Source of the DNA: Apoderus coryli
Lineage: Eukaryota > Arthropoda > Insecta > Coleoptera > Attelabidae
Reading direction: 5' to 3'
DNA length: 64,000 nucleotides
NCBI GenBank assembly: GCA_911728435.2
Contig: OU452202.1
Location: forward strand, 21,307,135-21,371,134
Below are positions 44,242 through 54,902 of the stretch, one piece after another (position 1 is the stretch's first letter; every line of letters starts with the position of its first letter). The translations under genes and the position numbers were made by a program. Under the pieces are notes generated by a model, which had not been told where the DNA came from, did no database searches, and was given only the letters and a program-made list of their open reading frames with translations.

Positions 44242-46140
44242 AGGTAAGGTGGGGTAAGAGCATTTTTGGGGCAAGTGCAGTATTCTCAACTTTTATTCAA
44301 GTTTCGTAGCGAAAGGTACGGCCATCTATGAAGACTGACTCTAACGAATATGCCCAACTTAACCCAACCACTACCAGCCATTTCTGTTTTCCGTTGTGTG
44401 AGTAACACGTTCCTGAATTTTAATGCGCATTTGAACTTGATACTCGAGTTGGTATTTGTTTTTTAATCTATAAACATCAGTGAATTAATGCATCTTTAAT
44501 TCGTAATTTTTGGTGGGTAGGTATGTTAATTAAGCTGTTTTTCTAATATTATTGTATTTTCGTAGTTGCTAACCTAAATTGTTGTTTTTGATTATATGAC
44601 GCACTTGCCTCGTCTATTTTCTCTAGTGGGGCTAGTGCAGTCACTTTCAGCGGGGCAAGAGCTCTATACAACGCACTTGCCCCATGCAGCACAAAATACA
44701 ATGGTTGTCCAGTAAACCGGAATGTAATCCCCTCAGAAATTTATGATCCGATTGCATTAAAAAAATGGAAATCTTTACAAATGCAAAGTGTCAGTGACCA
44801 ACCATCAACATCCTCACAAAGTCAGGGCGACCCTAATATCGCTATATCTTCAATGTCACAAATGCAAGCCGAATGGCTCCTTCCATACGACAGGATGAAA
44901 ATATATCAGATGAAAGTGAAAATCGTACAAAAGTTCATGAGAGTAGTGACAATTTTCCTCAAAATGTAGTCAGATTTGAAGAACTCTTGCTAAAATCGTT
45001 AAAACGCGACCAATTTCCTTCAAAGCAACCCCGAAAACGTGTTTGTTTGGGGGCAGAAGTTATAACAAACAAAGATGTTTTAGAATTTCGAGAGAAAATG
45101 GATATCAAAACTGGGCCTATACACAAGCTTTCAAAAAAAAAGAAGAATAACAAGGTCGCCAATAAAAGTGACTCAGAAGAAAGCGATCTTCAATCTTGGA
45201 AAAGTGATCAAAGTGAGGACAGAATAACCGAGTTTGATGAAATGTCAGAGCGTGAAGATCCTGAAGTTGATGAAACCATATCACCTGTTGAAGAGATTGT
45301 TTCTACAACAGGGGAAACCGATTTTCATAAAATCCAAAACGGAGACTTTGTAATAGCTAACTTTTTTGGAAAAAAGAAAACTTACAAATATGTTTGTCTG
45401 ATAACAGCTTTATCTGACGATGAAGCTGAAGTAACATGTTTACGTAAAATGCGAAAATCATGGGAATTCAGGCTCGAAGAACAAGACAAATGTTCAATTT
45501 TATTGTCCGATATTATTAAAAAACTTGAACAACCCAAATTGGTACCATATGGAGATAATCAAAAGTATATTTTCTCAAGTGCTGTAGAGGTATCTGAACA
45601 GTAGAAAAAGTTAAGTTATTAGTAGCTATATTTTGTGAAAAATTCTTTAAGTTACTTACCCATGTTTTATTATACCTTCATATTTTGATTTTTCAACGAT
45701 TTTCTTACTGTTGTGCGTTTTCAAACATGTTTTTGTCATTTTCTTGATTTTAAACGTGTACTAATAAAAGTTAAAAAGTTTATAGCTTCTGTATTTTTTT
45801 TTTTGCCAGTTTTGTTTTAATTTTATTTGAAAGTAAACATTTTATTGAGGTGATTGCTATCGCCTCGTTTATAGTTTCGGCACATATAAGCTAAAATATT
45901 GACGAAAACGCACTAGCCCCCAAATCATGGGGCAAGTGCGTTTTTGGCACCAAAAAAATAAAAATTGCAGTACTTAGAAAATCCTTAATTCTATTAATTT
46001 TTCTCGACATTGGTCAATAAAGTATAATATAACGTAGTAACTCTCATAAGCGGGAAAGCCCTTGGCACTAATATAAAACACTCACTGCATTTTTAAATTC
46101 ACCTATTCATTTTTTGGTACGCTCTTACCCCACCTTACCT
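44242..46140 (+). mobile_element. Pogo/Tigger-like transposon, internally deleted
   Basis: Ends are AGGTAAGGTGGGGTAAGAGC (left) and its exact reverse complement (right), with TA on both sides (44,240-44,241 and 46,141-46,142). The motif GGGGCAAGTGC or close forms recurs in both subterminal regions (44,270, 44,625-44,690, 45,910-45,945), a likely transposase-binding array. The interior holds only the last part of a transposase frame (next entry). The pogo-like assignment rests on that C-terminus and the TA target site. Confidence 0.85.
44873..45604 (+). CDS. C-terminal part of a pogo/Tigger-like transposase (243-aa open frame)
   Basis: A long intact frame inside the TIR element. Residues about 1-50 are polar and acidic. 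A lysine-rich segment (KLSKKKKNNKVANK) follows near residue 85, then an acidic stretch (SDSEESD, EREDPEVDE). The last about 90 residues begin GDFVIANFFGKKKTYKYVCL and end YGDNQKYIFSSAVEV, a small folded-looking module seen at the C-terminus of many insect CENP-B/Tigger-like transposases (family recognition from memory, not tested). Upstream, in another frame, NVIPSEIYDPIALKKW looks like the end of the DDE domain, so the catalytic part is deleted. The open frame may be maintained or simply young. Confidence 0.55.
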   Translation: MAPSIRQDENISDESENRTKVHESSDNFPQNVVRFEELLLKSLKRDQFPSKQPRKRVCLGAEVITNKDVLEFREKMDIKTGPIHKLSKKKKNNKVANKSDSEESDLQSWKSDQSEDRITEFDEMSEREDPEVDETISPVEEIVSTTGETDFHKIQNGDFVIANFFGKKKTYKYVCLITALSDDEAEVTCLRKMRKSWEFRLEEQDKCSILLSDIIKKLEQPKLVPYGDNQKYIFSSAVEVSEQ

Positions 46141-46389
46141 TATTTGGTTTTTTTCATGAATTGTGCATTTCATCTAAAAGCAACTTTGCATGATGTCTGA
46201 TATAATCATAGCAATTGCAAAATTTTGGGAGGAAATGACAGGCTAAGATCGTTAGACAAGACAATCCAGTGCAAATCAGTCAAAACGCAGAAATGTGTCT
46301 GAAGACTCATTGGGAAAATACAAATTATTATTCAGAAACTATCAGTTATCTTTACATCACTGTCTTTCTAATGTTTCAAATATGAGTTA
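46141..46389. other. Intergenic DNA
   Basis: About 250 bp between two mobile elements, no gene seen. Confidence 0.5.
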
Positions 46390-46964
46390 TACAGGGTGAG
46401 TCCGGTTTTTGTAACAGGACCTTATTTTAATAAGTAGTAGTTGCTTTTTCTCTTTTTTTTTCTTGTAAAAGTGCCTTTCTGGTAGCAGATACTACAAAAT
46501 GATATTAAAGAAAGTTGTTTAGAAAGAGAAGGTGAATAAGACAGTAAAATTTGTTTCTTGTTTGAAAAGATAAATAAAAAATTCTCGAATATATTATCAT
46601 GTTTAATTTAAATAACAATTTAGAATAATAGACATCTATCTAATTAACAATAAATTATTAAAAATGCTTTGCAAATAACTTCTGCTGATTTCTGTATTTC
46701 TACATCGACGCCTTAATGACATTTTCGAATTTCTGCAATAGTCTGCAAAGAACAGAGAGAAAAAAAAGTAAAAAAACGCAAGCAAAGTAGGGTTAGGATT
46801 TTGAAATTTTCCAGTTTCCAAGGTATACTTCATGTTTCGAAACTAAAATTATGTCGCAAATTAGTTTCAAACCAAGCAGAGCTGGACCGCAGATGATCAA
46901 AATTTAACTCAAAATTTTACTGTCTTTTACAAGAGCCGTTTTACTTATCCGGGGACACACTGTA
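46390..46964. mobile_element. Miniature TIR element
   Basis: Starts TACAGGGTGAGTCCGGTTTT and ends TATCCGGGGACACACTGTA, whose reverse complement is TACAGTGTGTCCCCGGATA. The TA before the start and TG after the end leave the target duplication uncertain. Non-coding; the truncated relative is at 21,115-21,386. Confidence 0.7.
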
Positions 46965-47549
46965 TGTTGAATTTGTGAGTGTAGGAAATACTCCAGTTTT
47001 AACTTAGATGGTGCTGCGAGAGGAATCAGACGGAAACTGTCTCGAGCGCTAGTTCATAAATGAGCTTTAGAGAGTAATTTTTGCTTAGTCCTTTATACTC
47101 GTATTCTAAGAATTTTTGTTTGTGTTTGTAAATTGTAAATATAGTAATGGGATACAAATAAATATTATTATATTTGTAATGTAAAAAATACAATAACTTG
47201 ATTGTCTCGTTAGCTTTGTACGGTTGCTTTTAGGCTAATAATGAAGTAATGGATCCCGAATTATGCTTTTAATTTTGAATATTAAATTAATAAATTACTG
47301 AAAATGATGAATGTGTTTTTATTGTAATTAATAGCTTTGAGTTGTCCCAATTGCCCGAGCCGAACATAACGGCGTCAAGCTCTTAAAGCCGCCGCGGGCC
47401 GCTGATGAAATTGTACTTCTCCTTTTCCTGAAGTACCATAAAATAGAGCACACCGGCACCGTTGGGAATTCAGACAATCCACGGTTACGTTAAAAGTCAA
47501 GCATCCTTTGCCTCTGCAAAACCCTGGTATAACGGTATATTAAAATAGA
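46965..47549. other. Intergenic DNA
   Basis: Mostly AT-rich. The piece 47,340-47,490 is GC-richer (CGAGCCGAACATAACGGCG, GCCGCCGCGGGCCGCTGATG) without an open frame. Confidence 0.4.
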
Positions 47550-47900
47550 TGACCTGATGCTTTGTTTGAAACAACCCCCGTATACTGTTTTTTTGGATTC
47601 TTTCATTTTTTTCTAATAGTCCTCTCTCTGAGAAATAATTTGAGCCTAGTGAGAATGCGTGGCACCTTCTGGATTACGAGCTATAACCCTTGATATATTA
47701 GCATATATGACCTGATATTTTGTTTCAAACAACCCCCGTATACTGTTTTCTTGGATTCTTTAATTTTTTTTTTCTAATAGTCCTCTCTCTGAGAAATAAT
47801 TTGAGCCTAGTGAGAATGCGTGGAACCGTCTGAGTTTCGAGCTATAACCCTTGAAATTTTACCATACATGGCCTGTTTTTTTGTTTGAAACGACCCCCGA
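47550..47900. repeat. Tandem repeat, about 160-bp unit
   Basis: GACCTGATGCTTTGTTTGAA at 47,551 returns at 47,709 (GACCTGATATTTTGTTTCAA), and a third start at 47,870 (GGCCTGTTTTTTTGTTTGAA). The internal block TCCTCTCTCTGAGAAATAAT is identical in the two full copies. 2.2 copies in all. Confidence 0.9.
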
Positions 47901-48683
47901 ATCATGGCCGCCATTTTCTCACTGTGACGAAGTTCGTGCAAAAGCAATTTTTTTTCGCCGGAAGTCTTTGGTGAAATAAGGAACAATCGTCGTCAAATCA
48001 TTCTTCATCAAGACAAAATGCGACCATTCACACATCTCGTCAGACAATGGACAAAGGCGTACCCAGGAAAGGGCAGTTTTATCAATGGGAAGATATGACC
48101 CCGGAAATGGAACTATGGTATAACTTGTGGAAAAATAAAAATATAACTGAGGACAATTGAAATCAATGACCTTCTCAGCGAAACCAACGTTTTTTTACCC
48201 ATCATAAGACAGGCACTTTTGATTTTGATCACAATTCCATGAAAAACGGGAGCAATTCGAAAAAAAAGTTTTAGACGATTTTGCTACAAATCCAAGAAGA
48301 ATAAAAATTTTGCTACTTATTGGTATAGAACGGATGTTAATAACTAATAAAAATAAAAGAAAAATTGTTGGACTTTTTTATCGGTCTGTCCCCTCCTAGA
48401 TACGCCTTTGACAATGGACGATTAGAATGCTCTTAAAGTCAAATTGATCCCTGTTAATTCGTATATTTTATTTAAAATTTTGAGGGCAATGTTTCGTAGA
48501 ATTTAGTACAGTTATTTATGAGAGTTATTTTTACCAAAAACTTCTTTAAGTAGAAGAGAAAAGTCAGCAGGTATAATATATAAGAGATAAATTAAAATGG
48601 ATTTCAAGTGTTTCGGTTGTAATGTATCCAAAAAATAACAAGAAGATAATTTTATTTCAGTAAGTTAATTGTAATACGAAACC
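47901..48683. other. Upstream region of the BMP9/10-type gene
   Basis: No reading frame of note. TTTATTTCAG ending at 48,660 is a good splice acceptor 23 bp before the start codon, suggesting that the first coding exon is preceded by a 5' UTR intron. The true promoter would then lie further upstream and cannot be placed. Confidence 0.35.
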
Positions 48684-51600
48684 ATGTATTATGGACTAGT
48701 TTTACTATTGCTACTCATTATTGTAATTTTATGGATATTCTTCCAAGTTATAATGTCCAACGTGAATAATCTACGCGAGACCAAAGTTATCTTTAATAAT
48801 TTATCGTTGCTGAATAAAAATAACTATTTAAATAATTCGGGAAATGCGCTGAAATTCGAAAATAATTATTCGAACAAACGTAAGAAAAATTATCATGTTC
48901 CAAAGTTTATGTTGGAGTTGTACGAGAAAAACAAAGGAATTGAGAAACATTCTTTAGGACCGGATGTCGTCAGAGGATTAATACCTTCACATGCTGGTAA
49001 ATATTATTGTAAAAAGTTGTTGCGAGATCATTTATAGCCAGAAATCATCCCAATAACAGTTGGTGTCATATAGAATTAGCTTATAATTTAAGATTAGAAG
49101 AACTTTCAAAAATATGAAAAAAAGGTCATTCGGAAAACTTCAGAAAGAATCAGGGCACCATATACATTGAGATGTGCGAAGTCTCCTGTATATCAATTTG
49201 TGCTCCATATAGATAGATGGCGATAAGAAGCGTGCTTTAATTCTTTCTCTCATTTTCATAAATGTCATTCCGTCATGGCACACTATTTCCTCCCTCTAAA
49301 TAATAAATTAGTGAGAGAAAGGTTTCTTACCAATTGATTTTACTCCAAAACGGTGCTCCCGATTGCCTTGACACAAGAGTACTTTTTTATGAGAAAAAGT
49401 TTGTGGTTTAATATATTTGTGTCAGAACGCACAAAACAATTCGGGCAACGTTTTTCCCAGTTACCTTGTCAATTGTTGAGATCTGGTTTAGAACCTTGTT
49501 ATCCCGCATAAAATGGTTAGTTAATGTGCAAAATTTTATTTTTTTATTATACACGAATATATCCTTAAAAAAAAACACCAACCGGGCGTAACTTTCATCA
49601 CTCTGTTACTCGAAATTCCGGCATATAATTATTTTACCTTTTATCATATTTTTGAAAGGTCTACAGATGCAATTCGGGATACCCTGTATTCAAAATGTCA
49701 TGATTGAAAATCAAGGACACGACGGTATTAACGCCATCTAACGTTTTTTTTTCAACTAGTGCTTATTTCGTGAAGGGTAACACTTAGCTCATGTCTGATT
49801 TGACAGATAATTAGTTTTATCCTTCCGCTGAACGAATATGGTTGTGTATACGCTTGAACAACGCTGGGAAATATTGCAACATTACTTTGAAAATCATGGT
49901 AATGTTGCAGAATGTGTGCGAAAATTGCGTACGGATTTTGGAAGAAGAGAAGCACCGTCAGCTCCGTATGTTCGTTATCTCGTGAAAAAAGTGAAAGAAA
50001 CTGGCATCCTCATCGATAAACCAAAGCGTGAAAAGCCAAAAACAGTACGTACATCCGAGAATATTGCTGCTGTGGCAGACAGTGTGCGTGAAGTGCCATC
50101 AACATCAATTCACCGTCGGTCTCAACAATTGAACATTTCGGAGACATCATTGAGACGAATTTTGCATAAAGACCTTGGTATGACGCCATACAAAGTCCAA
50201 TTGGTTCAGGAGTTGAAGCCAACTGACCATACAATGCGTTTTCGCTTCGCTCAGTGGGCCTGCGATCGACTTACAGAAGATGCCGATTTTGCCAAAAAAA
50301 TTCAGATGAAGCTCATTTTGATCTTGGCGGGTATGTAAACAAGCAAAATTGTCGCATTTGGGGCACAGAAAACCCGCACGCATACATTGAAAAGCCGATG
50401 CACCCAAAATGAGTCACTGTTTGGTGCGGATTTTGGTCCGCAGGCATAATTGGGCCATTTTTCTTCGAAAATGAGCAAGGAGTGGCCGTTACAGTCAATG
50501 GCGATCGTTATCGGGCCATGTTAAACGAATTTTTGTTCACAGAAATTGAAGAGGAGGATATTGGCAACATTTGGTTTCAACAGGACGGCGCTACGTGCCA
50601 CACAGCCGTAGCTACACTCGATATTTTGCGCCCTGTTTTTGAAGATCGCATTATCAGCCGCAGAGCTGATGTCGTTTGGCCACCTCGGAGCTGCGATTTG
50701 ATACCGTTGGACTATTATTTGTGCGGTGCCGTCAAAGATAAGTGTTACGCCGACAAGCCAGAGACAATTGACGCTTTAAAGGACAATATTCGTGAAGCCA
50801 TTGGTGAAATACAGCTGCACACAATCGATAATGTGCTTAAAAATTGGACCGATCGTGTAGGCTACTGCATGGCCAGCCGAGGCAGCCATTTGAATGAAAT
50901 TATTTGTCATTATTAACCGGAAGGATTGTACTTTCAAATAAAAAAGAAATTTGAGAAAATATTCAGCAGTTTTTCTTTTCTAGCATTTTCAAAAAAAAAA
51001 GTTATCTGGCAGACCCAATATTACTTAAAAACCTAAAAATATAGTGTGCCCCCTTTTGTGAAAATTTTACGAAAACTCAATAAAATTCCATAATCCAATA
51101 ACAATTTTTTTATCTCGTACACGCCGACAATGAACGTACAGGAGTGAACGGTATCTACCTACGTCTATGCGATTATTGACACGTTCTCTCCTATAATGGC
51201 GGCATGCACGACGAGATGCGCATGACGCCACGTCACCGGAGACTCTGAATACTGTTTTCTTTATTGTACTGTGCTAATAGCCTCGATATACATATACTAA
51301 AAATGATTTTCAAAGTTTATGACTTTTTCATTTAATTTGTATGATTTTCAGATATGTTGCATGATAACGAAATAATTCAAGAACTGTCCGACAATCATCT
51401 ATTAGTGTTCCAACTACCACTTACTAAAAATGATGAACAATTTCTTGGTGCGGAACTCAGAATTCTAACGCAGATTAAAAACAATTTTCCAAATACTAAT
51501 GGTAAGTTCAGGTTAATTTGAAGGAACCACTATTAAAATCAACCTTCACTATATAGGTGTCAAGAAATCAGTAAAGATATCAGTATTCGACGAAATCAGC

Positions 51601-54122
51601 AAAACATATCAAATAACAAACGAATTTGACATCCACCATTTCAACAACACTTGGTTAGCATCTGATCTTACAAACCCTGTCAAAAAACTCCTACAAAATA
51701 ATAATTTAACAGAAAAGTATCTAAAAGTCATTGTAACCCTAAGTTCCTATATCGGTCATTTAGACAATGATTTAAAACTATCTTTAATGCCTGAATTTGA
51801 CAATTTCGACCATGATTATCCAGTACTCTTACTATCTTATGCATCTTGTGATCAAGCTATTAGACGAAACATAACATTAGAGTCCAAGGCAGGTTCAAGG
51901 AAGAAACGAAACATTGAGGAAGACTACGATGATGGAAACAAGATTTCAGATGATGATGTGTTTGCAAATTCAAAACAGATTACTAGAAGAACAAAGAATA
52001 CGTGCAGAAAGAGACCATTATACATAGATTTCGCGGAAATTGACTATGACATGTGGATTGTACAACCTAGTGGATACGAGGTATGAACGAAATGTTTGAT
52101 AGATTTGATTTAATCATTTTCATACTCAAATCACCTGTTGTAGCCAGCCTGAAATATTCATATGATTCTGAATTTTCCCTATAAATGTTGTATACTTTTT
52201 ATCTATTTAAGCAAAACGTGGCAATATTTACAATTTGGGAGAACTGTTAAGAAACTAGTTTGGCCCTTACTAGATTAAAATGAAGTCCAATAACCAATAA
52301 AGTGGATACCACAAAAAAAATGCTTTAAATTGCTTTACCTAAAAAAGATATTGTCTGTGGTCTCAATAATATTGGTAAACTCTGAACGTCACTGGTTTCA
52401 ACAATTTCAGTCGAGTTAAAACCAAATCGGTCCCTTTTAAATACAAAGAACGCCGCCAATTTTCAAAAAATCGGCTAAAATACTTTAAACAAACCGTAAT
52501 TTAAAAAAAGGTACATCCTGCATACTGGAAACAGTATATTACCGGAACTATATTAGACAAGCTTTTTTCATAGAACTGTATAGGGCCAATGTTGTTCAAA
52601 CGAATTCAAAATAATTTCTCAACATTCTAGAGAGGTTTATTTATTGAAATTTAATTTAAAAAAAGTTCTTGCAATTGCTATTAAGTTAAAAATATTGTTA
52701 CTCTAGAAGATTTACATTTTTGTTAGATTTCTGAAAATTTTGACTGGACCCTGTATGCTAAGTTTATACAATGTGTCCGACAGAGTTTGGAAGAGGAAAA
52801 ACTTTTTTATTTGTAGATTTAGAAGAAAAAGTCATACTTTATAAAAATGTCTGCTTATGTCGAAACTACAATTTCAAATACCAAATTGACGATTACTATA
52901 CAGGGTATATCAAAAATAACATTTTTAATGATTTTCATTTTTGTTTTTTTTTAATTTTATGAATTAAGATTTTGAAATGAGATTTTCGAGGGGTTCGAAT
53001 CTCAACTCTGGCAATACTTTTTTGATTTTTTTTTATTTTTTTTTTTGATTTTTTTAAGGGTATTTTTATTTATATTTATATTTTTATAATTTTTTTTTCT
53101 CGAATTTTTTTTTTCATTTTTTTTTTCTTGAAATTTTTTTTCTTTAATTTTTTTATTATTTTTTTTTTATTTTTTTTTTTATTTTTTTTTTTTTATTTTT
53201 TTTATTTTTCTTTTTGAAAATTTTTTTTTTAATTTTTTTTTCTGAATTTTTTTTTTTTATTTTTTTTACAACCGTCAATGGCCCAATTCCGCAAGTGGTT
53301 TCTTGTTTAATTTTAATAAATAAGCCACTTTTAGAAATTTTATGAATTAAGATTTTGAAATGAGATTTTCGAGGGGTTCGAATCTCAACTCTGGCAATAC
53401 TTTTTTGATTTTTTTTTATTTTTTTTTTTTATTTTTTTAAGGGTATTTTTATTTATATTTATATTTTTATAATTTTTTTTTCTCGAATTTTTTTTTTCAT
53501 TTTTTTTTTCTTGAAATTTTTTTTCTTTAATTTTTTTATTATTTTTTTTTAATTTTTTTTTTTAATTTTTTTTTTTTTTTTTTTTTATTTTTCTTTTTGA
53601 AATTTTTTTTTTTAATTTTTTTTTCTGAATTTTTTTTTTTAATTTTTTTTACAACCGTCAATGGCCCAATTCCGCAAGTGGTTTCTTGTTTAATTTTAAT
53701 AAATAAGCCACTTTTAGAAATTTTCAATAAAATATGTCAAATTTGACAGGTAAAGCAAGTAGCGCAACTTCTAACAAATATCTTATTTTTAGATAAGCAA
53801 AAACTAACTGCTTTATCAAGTTTCACTTTCCTCTAATAATTAAAGTTAAGGCGATGCTCAAATAAATAATGATACTGTTCTTTTCCAGGCGTATCAATGC
53901 CAGGGTAGATGTTTCTTTCCAGTGGCTGAACATCTAAGTCCTACAAAGCACGCTGTGATGCAAGCTCTAGTCCACAGCGTTTTTCCAGCTAAAGCTTCAA
54001 GGTCATGTTGCGTACCCACAGTCTTAGATTCGATTTCAATATTGTATGTAGATGAAAATGGAATTTTAACTTACCGGTATGCTTACAAAGATATGGTGGT
54101 AGTGGAATGTGGATGTAGATGA
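48684..54122 (+). CDS. BMP10: TGF-beta family ligand of the BMP9/10 type, four coding exons, 406 aa
   Basis: Exons: 48684-48996, 51352-51501, 51557-52080, 53889-54122. All introns are GT-AG and the frame is continuous to TGA. The product is a secreted growth factor precursor. A very hydrophobic N-terminus ([19 protein letters not shown]) serves as signal sequence or anchor. A prodomain of about 250 residues with NNTW, NLT and NIT glycosylation sites follows. RKKR at residues 269-272 is the furin-type cleavage site. The mature part (273-406) shows seven cystine-knot cysteines: 304, 333, 337, 369, 370, 403, 405. PLAEHLTPTKHA-like residues ([12 protein letters not shown]) and the ending ECGCR are typical of BMP9/10. 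Such ligands bind ALK1-type receptors in vertebrates; in insects the role is poorly known. AATAAA lies at 54,207. Intron 1 holds a mariner transposase, intron 3 a tandem repeat. Confidence 0.93.
49838..50916 (+). pseudogene. Nearly complete DD41D-type mariner transposase in BMP intron 1
   Basis: A 166-codon frame starting [20 protein letters not shown] carries two helix-turn-helix units ([36 protein letters not shown]) and [17 protein letters not shown] one-base frameshift near 50,298 and a TGA at 50,410-50,412 interrupt the catalytic core. The frame resumes with [49 protein letters not shown] and the C-terminus [19 protein letters not shown]. From the Asp of QQDG to the Asp of PLDYY I count 41 intervening residues. 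Only two lesions make it the youngest member of its family here. It lies in the same direction as the BMP gene; its terminal repeats were not found. Confidence 0.92.
51113..51240 (+). repeat. Repeat in BMP intron 1, inverted copy at 56,178
   Basis: CTCGTACACGCCGACAATGA, AGGAGTGAACGGTATCTACC, ACGTCTATGCGATTATT and AATGGCGGCATGCACGACG recur in reverse complement at 56,178-56,310 with small indels. The two copies bracket BMP exons 2-4 and the protamine-like gene in opposite orientations. Confidence 0.85.
52771..52850 (+). repeat. Copy of the MTP intron 3 repeat in BMP intron 3
   Basis: AGAGTTTGGAAGAGGAAAAA and following bases match 36,750-36,820. The preceding AATGTGTCC is shared too, so it belongs to the repeat and is not a target duplication. 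Confidence 0.8.
52954..53720. repeat. 383-bp tandem duplication with long T tracts in BMP intron 3
   Basis: Two head-to-tail copies start ATTTTATGAATTAAGATTTT at 52,954 and 53,337. Each holds GAGGGGTTCGAATCTCAACT, about 200 bases of nearly pure T, and ACAACCGTCAATGGCCCAAT. The copies differ mainly in T-tract length. GGTTCGAATCT resembles a tRNA-type B box, so a tRNA-derived SINE origin is possible but no A box is evident. The minus-strand Lys-rich frame over the T tracts is spurious. Confidence 0.9.
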
Positions 54123-54206
54123 GACACAAACGTCAAAATAGTTATCCTGTAGTGGGGCCTCACATTTGCGATAACATTTACTAAAAGAACCTACTTCACT
54201 TTTCTC

Positions 54207-54212
54207 AATAAA
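54207..54212 (+). terminator. Polyadenylation signal of the BMP gene
   Basis: AATAAA 85 bp after the stop codon, the only canonical signal close downstream. Confidence 0.6.
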
Positions 54213-54533
54213 GAATTTAAGAGTTATGCGTAGTTTTGTTTTTATTTAAGAGTAGACAGATAGACCAGCACTTTCTATCGATGTGCGAGATCCTGGGAAA
54301 ATTGAGATTCAGAGCATTTAGCACTCACGAGTGTCATCGAGAGGATTTAAAATTCCTCAGGAGGAAAGATGATTTGCACCGAATCTAAAAGAACATGTAG
54401 TAAAATAAACGACCTTGTAAACTATACTAAAGAAATATTAAATCCAAATACTTTCCCGACTTCAGACAATATATTTACATAACTCTGACCAATATAACAC
54501 AAACAATTTATCAAACACATATAAAAAAACAAT

Positions 54534-54902
54534 TTAGTTGTCTAACTGATTGTTACTTGTCTTCCGCGCAGATCTGGACCTACTTCGCCTTCGCCTTGTC
54601 CTGCTCCTACTTCTTCTATGACCATTTCGCCTTCTGCTCCTTGGAGCCTGTCGTGCCAAGTTAGAATATGGCGACTTGTCTCTAGCATCCATGCTCCGCC
54701 ATATTGATGCAGCTCGTCGCACAATCTCTCTAGCTCTTAAATGGCTACTGGTTTTGCGAAAATCACGCAGAAAATTCAAAAAAGGATTACGTGTTATTCT
54801 TCCTACTTTGTGTCGGCTGCTTTGACGTTGTCGACTAGGTTGTCTTTCTGGCATTCGACTTCTTGAACGACCACAACGTACGTGCTTACTCATTTTTGAC
54901 AA
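54534..54902 (-). CDS. Protamine-like MST-HMG-box protein, 122 aa
   Basis: A single-exon minus-strand frame from MSKMSKHVRCGRSRSRMPER to SNNQLDN. It is extremely rich in Arg and Ser. Both ends are basic (PSRQRQSSRHK; RSRRRNGHRRSRSRTRRRRS) around a central HMG-like segment at about residues 38-92: NPFLNFLRDFRK, REIVRRAASIWRSMDARDKS and PYSNLAR. This order is that of the insect protamine and protamine-like family (Drosophila Mst35Ba/b and relatives), which replace histones in sperm nuclei. Expression in late spermatids is expected from the family, not shown here. It is convergent with the BMP gene (about 320 bp between the BMP polyA signal and its stop). Composition differs sharply from the AT-rich surroundings. 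I would call it a real gene. Confidence 0.78.
   Translation of the reverse strand: MSKMSKHVRCGRSRSRMPERQPSRQRQSSRHKVGRITRNPFLNFLRDFRKTSSHLRAREIVRRAASIWRSMDARDKSPYSNLARQAPRSRRRNGHRRSRSRTRRRRSRSRSARKTSNNQLDN

Noticed and set aside
49650..51020. Terminal inverted repeats for the mariner copy in BMP intron 1
   Set aside because: I compared the flanks (GTTATCTGGCAGACCC on the right) with the left side and found no convincing matching end.
53539..53727. Lysine-rich minus-strand frame
   Set aside because: It is the translation of poly-T tracts in the tandem duplication.
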